Shown one piece after another: positions 45,055-47,958 of a stretch of DNA of 47,958 nt. The stretch lies in the NCBI GenBank assembly GCA_903927615.1, contig CAIYNU010000029.1, positions 1-47,958 on the forward strand. The letters are read 5' to 3'. Within the stretch, counting starts at the first letter, position 1; every line of letters begins with the position of its first letter. The notes beneath the pieces are model-generated. The model saw only the letters and a list, made by a program, of their open reading frames with translations. It was not told the origin of the DNA and searched no databases. Source of the stretch: an uncultured Rhodospirillales bacterium. GTDB taxonomy: Bacteria > Pseudomonadota > Alphaproteobacteria > Azospirillales > Azospirillaceae. A program made the position numbers and the translations under genes.

Positions 45055-46104
45055 ATGTCGGCGTCGAATATCGCGATAACCATAGGCCGAGTCGTCCCAT
45101 GCGAAAGCGAAGCTTCTCAACCGTGTTGTTCAAATAATGGTTTTATGGCCGATTTGCGCGAAAGGGAACAGATTGTCTGGAACACACTATGCAATCTTCC
45201 TTGTGAACGGACCGTTGAGCCCTGCCCTGGAACCATGCTCGCCGCTGCCAACGCGCTTGATTGGCTCACAGCGGTTCCCGACGACACACTCCATGGCATC
45301 GTGACCGACCCCCCCTATGGGTTGATCGAGTACGAAGCCAAGGATCACGACAAGCTCCGCGCCGGGCGCGGCGGTCTCTGGCGGATTCCACCGTCCTTCG
45401 ACGGCGCGGAGCGATTGCCTTTGCCTCGCTTCACCGTTCTGACCGACCGGGACCGGGGACGGCTTGAAAATTTTTTCGTTCACTTCGCGCAAGCCGCCCT
45501 CCGGGCACTGGCCCCGGGTGCTCATGTGATCCTGGCTTCCAATCCCCTGCTGTCCACGGTGACCTTCGGCTGTTTGGAAGCCGCCGGTTTTGAAAAGCGG
45601 GGTGAAATCATCCGCCTGGTTCAAACCCTGCGAGGCGGTGACCGACCAAAAAATGCCGAGGACGAGTTTCGGGACGTCACGGTCATGCCCCGCTCGTGCT
45701 GGGAACCTTGGGGACTGTTTCGAAAGCCGATCCGCGAAAAGACCGTGGCGGCGAATTTGCGGCGGTGGGGAACCGGCGGATTGCGCCGGGTTTCCCCATC
45801 GGAGCCCTTTCGCGATGTCATCACCTCCTCGCCGACACCAGCCTGCGAGCGCGACATTGCGCCCCATCCATCCTTGAAGCCTCAGCGGTTCATGAGACAG
45901 GTGGTGCGGGCGATTCTGCCTCTGGGTGTCGGCGTCGTCTACGACCCCTTTTTCGGGGGCGGGGCTACTCTGGCCGCGGCCGCCCGGCTTGGCTACATGG
46001 CCATCGGTACCGAAATCAACGCCAACTATGTCGACATGGCCGCTGCCGCCATCACCCGACTTCGCGATCTTCCCGGAGAAAACCGCCAAGTCGTGGGAGC
46101 CTAA
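45055..46104 (+). CDS. Beta-class-like DNA methyltransferase
   Basis: A 349-residue N6-adenine/N4-cytosine methyltransferase-like protein. Catalytic motif IV TDPPYG (84-89) comes first and the SAM-binding motif DPFFGGGATL (about 297-306) with the preceding SLKPQRFMRQVVRAI comes at the C-terminus, the circularly permuted order of beta-class enzymes. About 200 residues lie between them, including an insertion (DRPKNAEDEFRDVTVMPRSCWEPWGLFRKPI) that should hold the target-recognition part. The first 35 residues are Cys/Ser-rich and may be dispensable; ATG at 45145 (MADLRERE) is an alternative to 45055, which has AAGGAA before it. Its TAA overlaps the convergent hisN stop. No matching nuclease was found, so it is orphan-like. 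Confidence 0.85.
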   Translation: MSASNIAITIGRVVPCESEASQPCCSNNGFMADLREREQIVWNTLCNLPCERTVEPCPGTMLAAANALDWLTAVPDDTLHGIVTDPPYGLIEYEAKDHDKLRAGRGGLWRIPPSFDGAERLPLPRFTVLTDRDRGRLENFFVHFAQAALRALAPGAHVILASNPLLSTVTFGCLEAAGFEKRGEIIRLVQTLRGGDRPKNAEDEFRDVTVMPRSCWEPWGLFRKPIREKTVAANLRRWGTGGLRRVSPSEPFRDVITSSPTPACERDIAPHPSLKPQRFMRQVVRAILPLGVGVVYDPFFGGGATLAAAARLGYMAIGTEINANYVDMAAAAITRLRDLPGENRQVVGA

Positions 46105-46889
46105 CCGCCCTGAAGCAGCGCCAGAGCCTCGGCATGGAGTCGGGGATCGCCCGCGGCAACAACCCGGCCATCGCTGTAGAGGTCCAGGGCGCGCCCTTGC
46201 CAATCGGTAATCTGCCCACCCGCCCCGGTCAGCACCGGGGCCAGCGCGGCAAAGTCATAAAAGTTGAGACTGGCCTCGATCACCAAGTCCTGGAAACCCG
46301 ACGCCAGCAAGCCATAGGCATAACAGTCGCCGCCATAAACCGTCATCCGGACCGAAGCTGCGACCCGCTTGAACGCCTTCACGTCCTCGGTGGTGACGAA
46401 CATCTCCGGCGTGGTGGCACTCAGGGTCGCGGCCGCCAGCCCGGCGCAGGCCCGAACCCTGGTTGCCACACCGTTGAAGGTTGCCCCATGGCCGGTTGCA
46501 CCGACCCACCGGTCGCCCAGCACGGGTTGGTCGATCACCCCAAGCACCGGTTTGCCCTGGTACAGCAAGCCGACCAAGGTACCGAAGGTCGGTCGGCCGG
46601 TGATGAAGGCCTTGGTTCCGTCGATGGGATCAATCACCCAAACATATTCGGCATCCACATTCTTCTGCCCGTACTCTTCACCGATGATGCCGTCGTCCGG
46701 CCGCGTCGCCTCAAGGATGGCGCGGATCACGCTCTCGGCTTCGCGATCGGCCGCCGTCACCGGCGACAGGTCGGCCTTATCGGCGACAACCAGACCCGAT
46801 CGGAAATATCGCCGGACGATGGCGCCACTGGCCTCGACCAGACGCTCCGCCAAGACAATCAGGGGAGTCGGACAGTTGTCAATCATCAT
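46101..46889 (-). CDS. hisN: Histidinol-phosphatase (inositol monophosphatase family)
   Basis: A 262-residue Mg-dependent phosphatase, probably hydrolysing histidinol phosphate in histidine synthesis. Metal-binding motifs are GIIGEEYG (Glu71/Glu72), WVIDPIDGT (Asp87, Asp90) and the C-terminal YDFAALAPVLTGAGG. GGDCYAYGLLASG is the feature that separates HisN-type from inositol monophosphatases proper, as I recall. Two adjacent ATGs (46889, 46886) could serve. The gene is convergent with the methyltransferase gene (stops overlap) and divergent from nudC, with 99 nt between. General inositol-1-phosphatase activity remains possible. Confidence 0.88.
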   Translation of the reverse strand: MMIDNCPTPLIVLAERLVEASGAIVRRYFRSGLVVADKADLSPVTAADREAESVIRAILEATRPDDGIIGEEYGQKNVDAEYVWVIDPIDGTKAFITGRPTFGTLVGLLYQGKPVLGVIDQPVLGDRWVGATGHGATFNGVATRVRACAGLAAATLSATTPEMFVTTEDVKAFKRVAASVRMTVYGGDCYAYGLLASGFQDLVIEASLNFYDFAALAPVLTGAGGQITDWQGRALDLYSDGRVVAAGDPRLHAEALALLQGG

Positions 46890-46988
46890 CCATTGCGCCC
46901 AAGAATCCAGTGGTGGGATAGTATCCGCCGGCGGCGTTGACGGAAACCAAAAACGCCGGCCAGCGGCCTGGGATATGGCAGAGGACGC

Positions 46989-47924
46989 ATGACGATAAAA
47001 ACTAATCTCTATGCCGGTGGCGCCCTCGATCGGGCGGCGCCCCGGCGCAAAGATGCGGGTTGGGTCACAGCGATGCTGACCGCTCCCGATTCAAGACGCT
47101 TGCCGGTTTGGCGAAGCCAGAGCTTTGTCGAGCACCCGCATTCTCATGAGCCACGGCTCGGCTGGCTTCCGAGCGGCATCGGCGCCGAGCTGGCCCAGAG
47201 ACCCGGCGTTGAAACCGCCTTGCTCGGTTTGGACGGCGACACGGCCCTCTTCGCGGTCGACTTGTCGGCCATGGACGATCCCGGACAACATCCGGCCCTG
47301 GCGGAACGGGGAGCGTTCGTCGAATTGCGGACCATTGGCGCACTACTGCCCAGAGCCGAAGCCAGCCTCGCCGCTTACGCCCGTGGCTTGATGTGGTGGC
47401 ATCAGCGTCACCGATATTGTGGTGTTTGCGGTCACGCCACCAGGGCTGCGGAGGCCGGCCATGTCAGAATCTGCACCGCCTCGCCCTGTGCGGTGCATCA
47501 CTTCCCGCGCACCGACCCTGCCGTGATCATGCTTGTCCATGATGACGATCGCTGTCTGCTCGGACGGCAGCCTCGGTTCCCGCCCGGTCTCTATTCGACG
47601 CTCGCGGGCTTTGTCGAACCCGGCGAGAGCATTGAAGAGGCGGTGGCGCGCGAAGTCCTCGAAGAAACCGGAATCCGGATTACCGATGTCCGTTATCACT
47701 CGTCCCAGCCCTGGCCATTCCCTTCGTCCCTGATGCTCGGCTTCCTGGCGCGTGCCGCCAGCACCGACATTACAGTCCAGGCCGACGAGATGGAGGATGC
47801 CTGCTGGTTCAGCCGCGATGATCTTCTGGCAAGCGCACCAACCGACCCCCGCCACCAACCCCTTCTCCTGCCCCGCGCCGATTCCATTTCCCGACGGCTG
47901 ATTGAAGATTGGCTCGGTCGCTAA
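46989..47924 (+). CDS. nudC: NAD+ diphosphatase (NudC)
   Basis: A Nudix hydrolase that splits NAD(H) to NMN and AMP and removes NAD caps from RNA. At 311 residues it has the N-terminal beta domain and a zinc ribbon with four Cys (Cys144, Cys147, Cys162, Cys167; YCGVCGHAT and ICTASPC). It then has HFPRTDPAVIML, the Nudix box GFVEPGESIEEAVAREVLEETGI (about 207-229, split here by its catalytic Glu residues) and the diagnostic SQPWPFPSSLMLGF. AGGA precedes the ATG 46989. The gene is complete and ends 34 nt before the window edge. Confidence 0.96.
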   Translation: MTIKTNLYAGGALDRAAPRRKDAGWVTAMLTAPDSRRLPVWRSQSFVEHPHSHEPRLGWLPSGIGAELAQRPGVETALLGLDGDTALFAVDLSAMDDPGQHPALAERGAFVELRTIGALLPRAEASLAAYARGLMWWHQRHRYCGVCGHATRAAEAGHVRICTASPCAVHHFPRTDPAVIMLVHDDDRCLLGRQPRFPPGLYSTLAGFVEPGESIEEAVAREVLEETGIRITDVRYHSSQPWPFPSSLMLGFLARAASTDITVQADEMEDACWFSRDDLLASAPTDPRHQPLLLPRADSISRRLIEDWLGR

Positions 47925-47942
47925 ACGAAAAAGGCCGGACCC

Positions 47943-47958
47943 TCGCCCCATGGGGCGA
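47943..47958 (+). terminator. Palindrome after nudC, cut by the window end
   Basis: TCGCCCCATGGGGCGA is a perfect 16-nt palindrome 18 nt downstream of the nudC stop. Whether a T-run follows cannot be seen. It could be a terminator or another GC-rich intergenic repeat. Confidence 0.35.

Overview
The window is high-GC chromosomal DNA from an alphaproteobacterium, most likely a Rhodospirillales-type organism. The call rests on gene order and on protein flavour, not on rRNA: the UQCC chaperone - yceD - rpmF - plsX - fabH - ihfA - merR cluster, the trpB - trpA - accD - folC cluster, the thiO - thiS - thiG - thiC cluster under a TPP riboswitch, an ETF-ubiquinone oxidoreductase, and GC-rich palindromic repeats (including a repeated GGGGCTTTGCCCC core) scattered between genes. 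No rRNA, tRNA, CRISPR array, insertion sequence or integrase was seen. Most of the window is ordinary core genome.

Layout, left half. 1-5.6 kb: a cluster of three hairpins, then recX and a soluble lytic transglycosylase (overlapping, minus), a family-4 uracil-DNA glycosylase (minus) and the ETF:ubiquinone oxidoreductase (plus) with a clear terminator. 5.6-7.3 kb: pdxH (minus) and a CbpA-type DnaJ (plus). 7.3-11 kb: a minus-strand regulatory block made of a membrane histidine kinase, a CheY-like receiver overlapping it, a NarL/LuxR-type response regulator and an NsrR-type [Fe-S] repressor, separated by long non-coding stretches with a 10-bp tandem repeat and hairpins. 11-18 kb: a YbiB/TrpD2-like protein, then merR, ihfA, fabH, plsX, rpmF, yceD and a cytochrome bc1 assembly chaperone, then divergent bamE. 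18-22 kb: a lone receiver protein, an orphan PotF-like periplasmic binding protein coupled to an EF-hand lipoprotein, psuG and apt.

Layout, right half. 22.3-27.3 kb: a DUF3037 gene directly upstream of trpB-trpA-accD-folC, where trpF is often found in relatives. 27.4-30 kb: envelope genes (Tat-exported polysaccharide deacetylase, PAP2 phosphatase, two proline-rich envelope proteins). 30.3-34.4 kb: a surface-polysaccharide-like group (radical SAM protein with a SPASM-like cysteine pattern, two methyltransferases, an O-antigen-ligase-like membrane protein). 34.6-38.8 kb: TPP riboswitch and thiO-thiS-thiG-thiC, closed by a terminator. 38.9-43.2 kb: a transglutaminase-like protein, a NikR with a His/Asp-rich tail, and a large hybrid kinase with an ABC-substrate-binding-type sensor. 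43.4-46.1 kb: two DNA methyltransferase-like genes flanking a DUF4337 membrane protein, the most accessory-looking part. 46.1-47.9 kb: hisN-type phosphatase and nudC.

The genes mainly serve housekeeping (fatty-acid and phospholipid initiation, tryptophan, folate, thiamine, pyridoxal phosphate, purine salvage, envelope assembly) plus a dense set of signalling proteins. I do not see a clearly new multi-gene system. The best leads are the methyltransferase/DUF4337 island, the PotF-EF-hand pair, the radical SAM gene in the polysaccharide group, the DUF3037 gene with an upstream open stub next to trpB, and the 10-bp helically phased repeat upstream of the two-component genes.
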